Source of the DNA: Enoplosus armatus
Taxonomy: Eukaryota > Chordata > Actinopteri > Centrarchiformes > Enoplosidae
Direction: 5' to 3'
Assembly: GCF_043641665.1 (NCBI RefSeq)
Contig: NC_092189.1
Coordinates: forward strand, 7,333,333-7,397,332
Length of the DNA: 64,000 bases
A program made the translations under genes and the position numbers. Below, one piece after another: positions 1 through 24,757 of the stretch; position 1 is the stretch's first letter, and every line of letters begins with the position of its first letter. The notes under the pieces are model-generated. The model made no database searches, was not told where the DNA came from, and worked only from the letters and a program-made list of their open reading frames with translations.

Positions 1-307
1 CCAGACTGGCTTCTCTTACATCTGTGCACCAAAGCAAATCAATTACCATGTAAAGGTGCATGACAACCAGTACAATCACTGCGATAATGACAAGAATACC
101 GATCTTTTTAACAGTAAATGTTCAAAGTGACTGCACCAACACATGCAGACTGTCTATTTATGTGTGAACTGTGAAAAGCCATTAGATGATGACACATGCT
201 GCTGTGAGTCTATTAACCCCCCGTGAAGCCTGACAGAGAAATCTGTGCATGATGAGAGGAATTGTTCAGTAAGTGACTCTGAGGGTGTTGGGAACAGTTT
301 GCGTTAC
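1..307 (-). other. part of last afap1l1 intron
   Basis: Sequence downstream of the donor at 307-306. I see no codons for the expected C-terminal peptide, no clear repeat and no other feature. Confidence 0.6.
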
Positions 308-12203
<11,896 letters not shown>

Positions 12204-12420
12204 TTTCCAAGGTTAAGAAGGAGACAAACCGGTTCATTCATACACAAGCAGATACTGAAGGAGATATTCCAGAGTCAAAGCCTCCCTGTGAGCTCCGTCC
12301 TGTGAAGTCTTTGTAGTGGAGGTGTGCTAAAGTCTGCCTACTGCTGAATTCACACTTCCTTTACCTCTCCCTTCCTCCCTCTGATCTGTTATCTCCCTAT
12401 GCCTCCCTCCCACCAGTCTC
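12204..12420 (-). promoter_or_regulatory. probable 5' UTR and promoter region of afap1l1 exon 1
   Basis: Sequence immediately upstream of the ATG at 12203. No TATA box is obvious. On the minus strand an AGGAAGTG element (12353-12360 region) resembles an ETS-factor site, and the sequence beyond about 12360 becomes pyrimidine/purine-skewed. The transcription start cannot be fixed from sequence, so the boundary is approximate. Confidence 0.35.
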
Positions 12421-13311
12421 CCCTCCTCTCTTTTCTTGTTGGGGAGGGGGGGTAGGGAGATGGTGGTGATGGTGCTCTGTGTGTGTAGCCCTATTGGATC
12501 TCCCTCCGCTGTAATCCTAGGGATCGTATGGCACCTGGGAAAGGCTTGCTGTGTAAACACACACATGTCGACTAATAGCTAACTTTCCACATTCTTTATT
12601 CTTTCACATTCTTTCCCTCCACACATTATTAACCTTTAACTAGTAGCACATAAAGGCTGCCATCCACAAGATGCCAGTGAACCCACTGACATACCAGATA
12701 CAGTAAGGCATTGTACTACTACTTTACTTTATTAAAGCATCTTCAACGTGGGTACTTACTGATAAACATACCAGCAAAATGTTCCCAGTGAAGCTGATGC
12801 TGCAAGTGGTAATCTCTACATTTAAAAAGCATTTATTTAAAATTTGAAGTGAGTATATAGTGAGCAATATAATGTGAATACACAGGAGAGATTGAGTGAA
12901 GGCTGTGGAGTGGACGTGGAGGCAAGTTGAGACTTTTCAGAGTTACACGTGGATGACTTGTTGCCTTGAGGCAGACTCATGCGCTCCAACACGATGCAAC
13001 ATGTTGCCTTCAATCACACTGGCGCAAACAAACCCACAAGCACACACAGACAAATACACAACCGTATGCACAACTATGGAGTAACTCACATGCACAGACA
13101 AAACACAGAGCTTTTCCTAAGAGTGGGCTTTTACTGCATATCAGTTGCAGAATGAAAACAGTGTCAGCTGGCTGCAGGGCTGCCTGGTGCTGCACAACAG
13201 TCACTGTGGAGTTACTATATTAAATTGATATCAAGCGTGTAAAGTATAAAATCACCTGGTGTTTTGAATCCTGCTGTGACTCCTTTGTGATCTCACCTAT
13301 TGAATACACTT

Positions 13312-13620
13312 TAGTCAAATGGGAAATAATGCTTATTATCTCATGTCTGTGCGGTAAATAGGAGGATGGTTAGCATAGCTTTGCACAAAGACTGGAAGCC
13401 GGGGGAAACAGGTAACAAAATCCAACTACCATTACCTCAAACGCTCACTAATTAACAGGTTATATCTCAAAATAGTTTGTAAAATAACCCCACGTAAAAC
13501 CACCGTCTAAATGCTAAGCTAAGCTAACTGTTGCTTCATATTTAGAGATCCTACATGACAATGGTATTAATCTTTCTCTCTGCAAAAAAGCAAATAAGGG
13601 TATTGTCAATCAAATGTTTA
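13312..13620. repeat. degraded copy of TTAAAGG/GGGAAATA inverted-repeat element
   Basis: Shares with the better copies a left end resembling GGGAAATAATGCTTATT, the internal words AGACTGGAAGC, AACAAAATCCAACTACCA and GCTAAGCTAAGCTAAC, and a right end resembling GCAAATAAGGGTATT. Internally shortened; the ends are poorly kept. Confidence 0.6.
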
Positions 13621-15789
13621 AAGTAATCACCTCCATCATTTTTGAACAAACAAAATGTAGTTTTGTACTCTGTATCACTGATTGAAAGAAAGGCAGCAGT
13701 GATTCAATTTAAAGCTAGGTGGTCAAAGCCTTATTTTCTGATCTGGTATAAGGTAGTTGTTTCACTAGACATATCCTCTGATGTAGATGCACTCCGTGTT
13801 ACTGTAGATATGCTAGCAGTGGTGACAACAGTTTTTAACCACACAAGTGGCATGGCTTATAGAATGGCAACGGTCCAGAGTGAAATAATCTGATTACTGT
13901 TGGATGGATTGCAATGAATTCATAAATAAGTATAAAATGTTTTTCATTTGACACAGGAATCTGATGTTCTCAAATGCTAAATGTTGTCAGAAGACAAGCG
14001 GATGTACAAGAACTTTGTCTAAAAGATAGTCTAACTAGCAAAATTTGATTTAAATCAGATTAAAGAAAAAGTAAAAAAGACTATGAATATCAATAGGTAT
14101 TCAATTCCATCTTTTGGTACTCGAAAGTGTTCGATATTTGGTGCCACAGATACATTTTGGTCAGCACCAAATAATTATTGAGGTTTGAGACCCTACAGCC
14201 ACCAAAAGCTATCTGTTATCTCGGTGAAGAACACAGAATATTTAAATACACACTCCAAAGGATGTCAGTGAAGAAACATGGAAAATGAATGGCAGTCAGG
14301 AAGTCCTCCTACCATCTAATTTGATACACAGGCCAGAGAGCTTCCCTGAGGCATTTCTAGTGTTTCCTAACTTTTCCAAAATCCTCTATCTGTGACAAAT
14401 GCCACAGACGCACCCTGCTAGACTTGGTTAAGGCCTGACAAACCACTCCTCACTGTGACTAAATGCAACCTCTGACCTCCTCAGTAAAGCTGTGGACTCA
14501 CACAGGACAGTGGATGCCAGAGGAGGGACGGGAAAGCACATCATGTTGTAAAAAAACACATCACCTTTCTGCACGTTACAACAGCTCTCATGTGTGAGTA
14601 AAACGGACGTATTCAAGTAATTGCTAAAACATGATGGACTATTCAGCTATGAAATAGCATTTTCCAGATCAAGTACCACTAATCAAGTCCACAATACAAA
14701 ACATGGTTGTAACCACAAACTCCTGCTAGACAAAGCTGCTGTGAGAAACTCAAACGAATGTACCATCTGTGACTCCACAAGAGATCAGCATCTAATGAAA
14801 ACGGGTGGGTTTTTCTTGGAAGTCTCCCCTTCCTTATTGTCTTTGGACATGTTGGATATACAGCCATTCCCCAACCTGATCTGACATGAAAGAGAGCTGC
14901 AGGTTGAAGACTTTGAGGTGTCCCGAAACACAGTGTGGGAGCTTTTCTTTGTCTCATCACTGAGGCCAGCTGAACAATATGACCCAGCAACTTCTGAAAG
15001 GAAATGAGAGGCTTTTTCTTTTTGAGTGTGTAAAATCATAATCTTATCTCATGTTAAGTGAGTCACAGAAGAGGTCTTTCAGTTAAGAGACAGCAGGGTT
15101 TGAATGTTATCTTCATGCTGTGTGAGGGTTATCTAAATACCACCATTCAACTCAGTCATCAAAGCTGTAGCATGCATGTTTGAAGAAAATAGCTGAATCA
15201 TAACATAGATGAAAAAAAAAAATAGATGTCACATCTATAGCTCAAAAACCCACCAACTTATCGCCCCCATTTGTTTTATATAGATCACCGAGGTGTGCGT
15301 AGCCAACACATGCCAACAAAGGGGAGGTAAACCAGATGGCCAGATGTGCTCGAGGTTTTTAATTGCATTAAGAGCTGTGCCAACAATGTCTTCTCTCACC
15401 AGCCCGTGCCCTATCATGATGACATCTCCTCCCACTCCACTCCTCAGATTCCAGGCATTTCCCAAGTCTGACGGTTCTCCTCTCCCCAGCACAAAACATG
15501 TCTGGGCATTCACAAACTGATATCTCCGGAGCCCACGACAGGTAAACAGAGACAGTATCGGCTCATTGGGAAGGTGATACAAATCAGCATGATGACTGCA
15601 ACTGTGACCTAACTGTCTTTTTGCTGTTTGGCCTGTGGATTCGTCATTTTAGGGTAGGCCTGAATTTCTTAAAGCTGCTATAATCAGTATCTTAATATTA
15701 AAAGTGGATCAAATGACTTTATGTATGTGAAAGGGCTCACTTGTAGTAATGAACCCACAGAGAATAAAAACAGAGAAAACCCACTGTAT

Positions 15790-15925
15790 GCCACCTCCCC
15801 AGCACCAAACAGACAGATAGACAAAGCTAGCAGCTTGCCAGCGAACACAGTAGAGCATTTAGCAGCTAAAGAACCAGACATTTCCCTTAGAAGTCGATGG
15901 AGAGCTCAGAGGACACTGAATAATA
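15790..15925. repeat. dispersed repeat, copy A
   Basis: Words such as GAGCATTTAGCAGCTAAAG and AGAAGTCGATGGAGA recur in diverged form near 45325-45445 (GAGCATTTAGCATGTAAAG, AGAAGTTGGTGGAGA) in the same order and spacing. Family not identified. Confidence 0.6.
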
Positions 15926-18495
15926 AGTAGCACTTATTATTACGTATTATTACTGGCAATTTGCCATCTGTCAAACTCACAGGGAGCACATTTATGTTGA
16001 TTTCTTTTATAAATTGAGGGTCAGAGAAATTATTTGAGATTCCCAGGAGAAACAAAAAATGGATGTACATTTGAAAATGGTCATCAAGTGCAGCAGGAAC
16101 CCAGACAACCTGTGAGAAACCCAGACGGCAGGTAGCATGAAGGCTTGTCATACTAAGTCAAATATACAGAGATTAAGCTGAAAATCATCAAAGCAGACAT
16201 TTAAAGATTGTGCTGGCTCTGATAAGCTAACTACTGAGAGACTGATTTTGATTTTATTCTGCAGGCTGCCAACAAAACACTTTTCCTGTCCTACATTAGT
16301 TAATGGGCTGGCCAACTGTATGGGGATGCCCCATATGCCCCCTATAGAGATGGACTTCCTCCCTCTACTGATGACATCACTTATCACCTCCGGCCTTCTG
16401 TTTCCTCTTCCTGTCAGCGGACCCGCTCCCGCTTCTACCATACTGTCTCTGGTGACCCCATTCTCAATGCACTGTCTAGATCCAACACTAGATAGGATTG
16501 ACTGTGCCTGCTTCTACAACTGTATTTCAAAAGGATGACAATATAATGGAGCTCTGAAATATGCCATTATTGCAAACCTTTATTTAGCTGCTAAAGTTAG
16601 TCCCCCTCGAGTGTGAGAATTCCTTTCTCATGGCCTTGACAGCAGCAGGTGAGGGGAGCATGTGGAAAAACTTATCTGGTTTGGAGGAGTCGTAAAGGTA
16701 CACCAATTAAGGGGAGAGGGGAAAAACATGTTCTCCCCACTGTTTTTATTGTGCACAGGAAGATGCTTCAGGTGATCATAAAACACAGCAAGGATCCCAT
16801 ACTATGATACTCACAAGTGTACGCACAAATACAGTAAATACACTAGAGATGTTTCTGAGAGACAGTTCTGGGAAATAGATGCTTTGAATGTCTTTGTTGG
16901 AACAGCAGGTATTATTCTCTCCTAGTTGTTCAGAAATAATTGGATGCTACATTGACTTACAGACTGACACTTGAGCTGATTTTCTACTTGAAAACACAAT
17001 TTCATGATCTCAAATCAGGCAAAACCTTTGGAGCACGGATTCCACAGCACAATTACTCTCCAGCCTTACATCTTGGTTTAAATCTCCAGGCAGTAGAGCA
17101 AGGCTTATGTTAAATTCCACCTATCTTTGCACATATTTGTAGACATCACACACGGGGTGTGTATGTATCCTGCAGTCAATGTCTAGCTACATCCACGCTC
17201 CTTCTAATTAGGCCACTCTAATGAGCTTGTCACAGAGAGAGAAATCTTCACAAAGTCATTAGGCCTCTTAAGGGGCCGGGATGTTTCCATGGTGATGGGA
17301 GTGGGAGAATTATGGGTTTGTGGACTCCTGCTCACCTGTTGAAGCATTAACTGGCTTTTGAAGGGCAGCAGTAGAGCACTGAAGCTTTTGATGTTCAGAC
17401 ACACATGCTCACACATTATACACCCACATTATACACCCACAGCGAGCCATGGCTTCACTGCAGTTGAGTGATCTGGGAAGCAGCGGTGATAGCAGGGGGA
17501 GTCAACAGCCCCAGTTACAGGTCAGGTTAGTAGAGCACTGCTGCTCAGTTCCCCATCTGACATCTAATATGTTTATTCACTATGCTTTTGCATAGTTTTA
17601 GTAAGCTCAAACCTGGGATCAGATTACAGGTTATCAGCCCAATCATGGCCAAATCCGCCAGATGTGGTGGGGCATCACAATTAAAAATATGTGTGCCACA
17701 GAATGTGTAATAATAATGTCATTGTATATAGTTTGACATGGAGGAAAACAATGGATAAGGAATCTGTTACAGCTCGTAATGTCCTGAAACAAAGCTTGTC
17801 CTTTGTTTTCCTTCATGTGACAGTGTTCCCTTCTCCTCCCAAAAAATAATGTCAAATTCATCCTTTACTGTAATCCTTTACTTCCTCCTTATCATGTCTA
17901 TTACTATAATCTATTGCGTCTGATAGCTAACACACACACCATAGCTGATCAAAATGCGCCTGTATAGCGTTGTGATAGACTGGAAAACTCTCAAGGGAAT
18001 TTCCCTGTCTTTCCCCAGTGCATTATGGGATAGGCTGATCTTCCCAGTGACCCTCAACTGAAAAAAAGGTGTAGAAAATGTATGGGTAGAAATCATCTGA
18101 TCATTGAATAGTAGCACTGGCCAGGTGGCAACAGTTGCAATTGGGTATTTCTCAACTTGGACTCAGGTCAAAGGTCAAAGGTCACAGAATTGATCATGAT
18201 GTAGGGGATGTCTGTCTGCTAAACCTCCTTCCCCTCTCCCTCATTTTTCATCTTCTGGCTTCTGATTTATTCAGGCCTGAGATGGCACAGAGGGCTTGAC
18301 TCAGCCGGCTGCCAGACAAAGGCCCTTCAGTGCAGTCAGTATTATTCAGATCCTGTATCTGCCCTGAGTCCTATGAGATCACCACAATGCTATGTCTCCC
18401 TCACAGAAAAGTATTCACACACTGAGAAAGATGCTATTCTGCAAGTGGAAGCACTGCTTTACTGATGTTGCACAGACAAGGGTAGTATACACAGG

Positions 18496-18522
18496 ACACA
18501 CACACACACACACACACACACA
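18496..18522 (+). repeat. (CA)n microsatellite
   Basis: About 13 uninterrupted AC units in the intergenic region. Confidence 0.95.
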
Positions 18523-21500
18523 GAATCGCAGTCACACATACACAAAAAGGGAAAAAGGAGCTGCTTTGTCATTTGGGATTTTTTGTGTTTATAGGATTTT
18601 GACCAGAGCAGAGCGCTGTTTTCAGACTGTGTCTTCTGCTGTTGTGTGAATCTAACCATCATGTAGAGTGCAAGTTCTTCTTGCGGATGGTCTGGGGTGC
18701 CTTTTGCATCCTCCTTGTATTATGTTGAGTAGTTTAAATGTTTAGCTTTTACATTTTGCAGATGCAACATCGCTGTAGTTTATTGTGTAAAGGAATCATT
18801 AGTCTTTATTAAATATAACATTCATGCACACTGTATATCTGAACAGCCTTTACAATCTTTATGAGATATTAAATGACCATTGTTAATGTAGTTGTAGTTG
18901 CTGGATTAACATGCCTATTTCACATGCTTTTTCAAACATTCTGAATATGTGTTTTTCACACCCAGTACCAAATACTCAACAAGACTTTTAACATACCTTC
19001 TTGTTGACACATACTGATACTGATGTTACTATGGGATAAAATGATCGCACACCGTAGATAGTTTTCCAGAAATCCAGGAATTTTATCAGTACTATCTGTA
19101 CACTGAGAACTGGATTCATCCCTACGCCCATTAAAATACAATTTCTACACCTGTTTATCAACTTGAATCTTATTTCAGTGCTAAATTATGGCTGTTGTCA
19201 AGTAACATATAGTTGAATTGATAACAGGTTAGGCAAGTCTTATTCTTATTCTCTTATATTCTGCCAAGTCTCTCCAATAAATCTGAAATTTCCCAGTGAG
19301 TGTATCGCTTGTTCCTGTATGCATGCACTGCACACCCCAGGATGAGACACTTTTCACCCTCTGCAACAGAAGAAAACACCATACTTCTGAGTGTCATATA
19401 CACTCTATAGTCCTCTGCTGTAATGTTGTGCAGTATATCTCCATGGAAACCCTATACAAACAGCTGCGCAGAGAATGACCATTGCCTATACACAATGCAC
19501 ATGTGCACCGCCACACGTGCACATACACACAAATACAAGGCACATATAAATCATAGTGATCTCCTCATCTCACAAGGGTTAAAGAGGGGAATTCCACTTC
19601 TTATAGGGCTGGTCCACAGTCATCCATGATTTACAGCCCATGCATGATGGGGCATATACAGTATATGTCATAGTGTATGTAATATAATGTGCTATATGTG
19701 TGAGCTTCAGCATGTCTGCACACAACCTTTATGTCTTGATAAAGTCTGATAGAGCAAACAAAACAAGGGGACCTATGAACCTTACATGTATAAATAAAAC
19801 GTATATGGAAGGGAGATCCCCCGTCCTTACCTCTGTCATACCTCTTATTATTATAGCTGGTGGTCCAATTGGTTAGAATAACACATTTACTGAGCACTGC
19901 AGAGAGAACAGACAGGCGTACTCCACATCTTTACAACAGAGTCTACTGAGGCCAAGGAGTCCACAGACAGTTCAATCATAGTCCAATCAAAATGTGTTCT
20001 TTGGATGTTTAAATGAAGGTGAACATTGAAACTTTTGTTTTGTAGAGCTACTTCTGGGGTCAACCAAGAGGCAATGCTGTATGGTTTGCAGAGGGATGTG
20101 AAACTGAGATGTCAAACTGAATGAAAAGAAGCTTTGACATCAAATTGAACAGGATGAGTTTTTATTGCTGTGAAGGCTCCTGTTTCTTTGGGCCCACTGG
20201 ACTCTACTGGAAAGCTGCTTCGAACTGACCATTGGCGTACAAAATCCGGACTATGACAGCATTACATTTTAGTTACATTAGGTAAAACTATGACAGTAAG
20301 ACGCAGGTTGTAAAATACTGTAATAGTCCTTTAGGAATGATATAAACTTTGGATTCAAGTTACTTCCCCAAACAAACCTAAAAATGCAGATGACAATTTA
20401 CATAATGAGAAATAAATGCGCACAGTGAGGTCACTGACCACTGGCTAGATGACGACAGCAAGCTGCATTTTAATTGTGCTCTTTTTGCCCTTCTAACTCT
20501 TACCCGCTGAACCCATGTTTTAATTCAATTTTCAACAATTCATATCCTTGTTTACTCTCAAAGGCATTCTCCACAAGCCCGAAGACTGAGATTTGTGTCA
20601 TGAAAAAATAAATTGTTACTCAGAGCCATTGGTAAAAAAGATTCCCATGGGCACACACATACACAAGACAAGGCACACTCATGCCCACAAAGACACAGGT
20701 TCTCTTTTCTCAGTGGAATGTGGACATGTGGAGCACTCCAACCATCTCATTAAAGAAAAAGACATGGATGGAGTTGGATTTCATGCACATGCAGCAGACT
20801 TGTGCTTACATGCAGCAGTTATGCATCATTGTAGAGTCCATAGCAAGTCTCTCTTTTGTCCTCAAGTTCTTCCATATGCTCCAAAACATCCTGACAATAG
20901 CCATGATTCATCATATCTGCTGGGCTAAATCACAGACAATCCCACCACTGCAATGCATCTCTGGTGGGACGGCCTCTCCCCTCTCACACCCACCTGATGC
21001 TCTGCTTCTCACACTGAGGCGACGATGGAAACAAAACCTTCATTACACTGCTGCTCCAGCTGGCTTGGACAGAGCATGTTAAGAAGCTCCCACCGTTCGA
21101 GCTCATACCTGAATAATCCACATCATCCAACTTCTCTGAGTTCTCCTCAGCTCTGGGGAAGCGTCTTTTAGCTCATTGTTTTGATTTTATGGCCTGCAAC
21201 TTCACTGTTTTGGCTTTAATAATCAATTAATTCTTTTAATTAATATATCAAGTTAAAACATTTATAGTTTCCAGCTCCTCAAATATGAGAATTTGTAGCT
21301 TTTTTCTATCTCTAATCATTAGAAACTGAATCCCATTGGGGGTTTTTTAAATAAAAGATTGGAAGGGGCCACTTTCGAATTTTCTAGCTTGTAAAGAGCA
21401 TGTGTCCCTACTTTCTGACATTTATAGACCACAATGGATCATAGGTTGTCATTATTTGTAGCCTTATATAAGACAAATCATGGAAAAGTACTTTAGCAGC

Positions 21501-23076
21501 AGCCAATCCGGGGATTCATATAAACAGTAGGGTGCTCCCCAGGGATCACCAGCCGTCACTGTGTGCTTTCTCCTGTGGTGTTTACACAAACACAAAGCTC
21601 AGACAGAAAGTCAGTCAAGCTAAATTCCTGTGTGTTTGTATGTGTGTGTGTGTTGAGAGAGATGGGAGTGACAGACGAGGATTTCTCCCAACCTGGACAA
21701 GAGCTAAAGACTCCTCCTCCTTTAGATACTTTGTGTACACACCGACCAAACACACTGGTAATATCTACATAATCCACATACACTGACAAGGTGAGGAAGG
21801 GTGGAAAAGAAGTAAATCATGGACGGGCTGAAGTGACATACACATGTGGCTAAAAGAAAATATTTTTCTTGTGGGCAAAGACGCTGTTAAAAGGTGCTGG
21901 AAATGAAATGAAGTACCATGTATGCAGTCCATCCCATTTCCTTTCACCTCTAGTCAGTTGAGTAAAAATGGCCATTAAGTTGGACGTTAATCACTATCAC
22001 ATGTTTACCTGCTGGCAACAAGTCTATGGAAAGTACTCTACAGCTCTAAAAGCAGTAACATGATAGTGACATCAGGTGAAGTGTCAAAACAGATCAAACA
22101 AACTTAAATCAACTATAAACTGAAATCATAACTTCATTTTTTGAAATGCTGAGTTGGGTCACACCTCGCCCTGTTAATGCGGTTACTTCTAAACTAATGC
22201 CAAAGCCCACAAGGGGGGCAAGTGTATTTGTTTTCAGTTACAAAGTGGAAAAATGTTGTACTGTGCAGGGGGCCAACTGCACCCCTCCCAGAAAAAAACA
22301 CATGGTGCGGAAACACATTTTGTATTTAGCCATTTCAACAGAAAGCACTGTAGCAATCCAGAGCAGAAGAATGGCCTTCTGGTGGTGTCCAATATCAAAC
22401 CACGACCTCCTAATCTCCAAATATCTCATCTCCACATCCAGATATTTGACTTGACTCAGGATGAGTGAGATTCACTTCCTATAACAACAATCAAACTTTA
22501 GATGACGACTTGGTTTCCTGCCTCTCCAAGCAGCTGGGGAGAGACCAAAGCCACATTATTTATATTTTCAGTGCACTACCATTGTGTCTTCTTAGATGTA
22601 CAACAGGAGGGAGAATTACAGCAGGGAGAGGAAGTCTCCATAACACACCTTCATGGGTGTTCTCAGACAATTGATTCCTGGTTGTAAGAGTCATATAGAG
22701 AAAATAGAAATTTAGAGAATAATAGTAGAGCGAATTAAGTGCAATTAGGGCGGAAATGCAGAAATATACCTAACCATAAATGATACATATTCCCAGCAAT
22801 AACCCCATATGTCCCCTGCAAAACCAGTGAAGTGTAGGGAGCCTCAGTGAGGGTGCTGCAGTCAGAGGTGTGGGAGGAAGGAAACACACACACAGTTAGA
22901 GGGTCCCACCGTTTTGACAGCCGAGAGAAATTACCAATTATCTCATAATTATCTAGATATGCATATCTAGATCCACCTCAGCAAACTGCACAAGGAGACG
23001 CAAAACACTCAGCACTCACCATACCAGTCTTTCTTTTGTTTTATCTGTCATGTTTCAGGTTGAAAAGTAAACTTAC

Positions 23077-23119
23077 ATTTAATGCCTTTTGTGTCCATCC
23101 CGCGGGTGATGCTGTCCAT
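23077..23119 (-). CDS. afap1l1: candidate alternative first coding exon of afap1l1
   Basis: ATG at 23119-23117 opens MDSITRGMDTKGIK and runs into a strong donor, AAAT|gtaagt. The leftover base gives phase 1, exactly what coding exon 2 (8823) accepts, and the next minus-strand exons belong to afap1l1. Human AFAP1L1 also begins Met-Asp. Against it: a four-codon upstream ORF precedes the ATG, the Kozak context is only moderate, and no direct transcript evidence is possible here. Confidence 0.35.
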
Positions 23120-23329
23120 GTGAGAGTTGCTTAAGTTTAACGCAGGCCCATGAGTGAGTGTGTGAAGGCGTGTGGAGCCACTGCTGAGCTGACAGATACA
23201 CTACACATTACAGATCTGCTGGAACCTGAGGCAGGCTGCAGGCTGCTTCTCTGCTGGGTCCTAGTGTCAGCTTCTGTTAAGAGCTGCCCGTACAGTTCAG
23301 AGCTAGGTAGATATAATGTAAACATAGTT

Positions 23330-24643
23330 TGACAAGTTTGGAGTATGTTTATTCGCTTTCGTACTGAGTTAGACAGATTTTTTTTCTTTTTTTTTATGTA
23401 TTAAGAAAATAAGTGGATGGTTCCCAACTACAAATAAAAAAGGAGGAGACTGTATTTGTTTCAAGTTTAATTTTTAGTGACAAAATCAAAAATAACAGTA
23501 TTCAAAGGAAGTAAAGTCTTCAACAACCCTGGATCATTGTCAGTGTGTTAAATACCTTGCAGAGCATTTCATTGTGAGTGAATATAATCTCTGTAGCTAC
23601 AAAATTATTGGATTATCATTCTAAAAGTAATATCAATAACAGTGAATGAAGATGTATCCTAAAACATTTAGTCATCATTCTATTGCGATGAGCTGGAAAA
23701 CATGGAGCAGGAGGACTGAACTGGTGTTTCCTTTATCTATTTAATCTACTGGATTGCACATTCTTTTAGGTTACCATACAGCTGCACTGTGAACTGTATC
23801 TATTGGTGACCTTTTAACTATTTAACCAGAACATTACATGGAAGTGATCTGCTAATCTGTATATTTGCATTCTCACTTTGGTTTTCATTTTCACACAAAT
23901 CAATGCAGGTCACACGTACAATTGAAAATAAGTTGTGTCCACCTCAGACTGTTTCTTGTTTCATTCTATATCAATTAGTGTAAACCAGAGGGACACAGTA
24001 TTTCATGTGAAAGAGCAAACACAGGGAAACAAGGTAAACAAAATGCATCCTTAAAAACCAAAGCAAAGTGATGCTGTATGCTCACACACCCATTCTTTTC
24101 ATCTAATCATTCACACTGATAAAGTGTCATAAATGATATACTGTATCTACTATTCTACTCATTCAGATTGCTGGTGCTGCACACTCATAACTAAGAGAGC
24201 ATAACAAATAAGGCAAAGCCAAAATTCTCCTCTTTATGTTTTAGTACTGCGGCTTTGGTCACAGACATCCCCACATGTGGCCTTATAAGGGCACAGCCAC
24301 GCCTTCCTCCATCCTTCAGGCTTAAGACAAGCACAACACTACTGTACTACAGTCTCTATTGCTTACACACCAATCCAGCACACAGCCACAGTTGCACTGG
24401 CAACCATGTAACAGTTTATCAGTCCGTCTGTGCATAATGTCTCTGCGGCCTTCCCTCGGTATCTCAGAAAGTCCACAACGGTGTGACCAGAATTTGGTTC
24501 GTCATATAAGGAGATCTAGAACAGGTTCTCAGCCATGGCAGTGAAACTGAGTAGAAGTCTTTCTATCTCGTTCTTCCCGCTCCTACAGCCAGTCAAGTCT
24601 CTCACTCAAGTTATGGCAGTATTCAACGGACGTCCACATGTTA
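23330..24643 (-). other. ablim3: ablim3 3' untranslated region (approximate)
   Basis: Follows the TAA at 24646-24644. The only AATAAA hexamer I see on the minus strand before the next candidate exon is at 23353-23348, so a UTR of about 1.3 kb is likely. The cleavage site itself is a guess. Confidence 0.45.
23348..23353 (-). promoter_or_regulatory. candidate polyadenylation signal AATAAA of ablim3
   Basis: Canonical hexamer on the minus strand, about 1.3 kb past the stop codon. ATTAAA variants nearer the stop (around 23745 and 23471) are alternatives. Confidence 0.4.
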
Positions 24644-24757
24644 TTAAAACAGTCGAGCCTGTTTCTTGAGCTCATTTCTCTTCCACAGAGCCAGCCGGTC
24701 AAAATCCTCCACAGTCATGCCAAACACTTGGGCAAACTCCTCTGGGGAAAGGTGACG
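24644..24757 (-). CDS. ablim3: ablim3 coding exon 22 (villin headpiece, stop)
   Basis: Codes for [37 protein letters not shown] and TAA. This is the F-actin-binding villin headpiece ending in the basic Lys-Lys and a C-terminal Phe typical of functional headpieces. Acceptor tctcag|CGT. Confidence 0.98.
   Translation of the reverse strand, partial: RHLSPEEFAQVFGMTVEDFDRLALWKRNELKKQARLF

Larger units (their letters stand above)
12421..23060. other. intergenic region between ablim3 and afap1l1 first exon
   Basis: About 10.6 kb without a gene I can support. It holds a degraded copy of the inverted-repeat element (about 13312-13620), one member of a dispersed repeat pair (about 15790-15925), a CA microsatellite (18496-18522) and an unexplained 115-codon open frame (15235-15582). 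If the alternative first exon at 23077 is real, this stretch is instead a first intron of afap1l1. Confidence 0.6.

Noticed and set aside
14090..14200. Short segment resembling a fish repeat (TACTCGAAAGTGTTCGATA)
   Set aside because: Only one copy in the window and too short to define ends, so not annotated.
16148..16538. Overlapping 96-97-codon frames on both strands
   Set aside because: No conserved motif, no splice context and no neighbour that would explain them; treated as chance ORFs.
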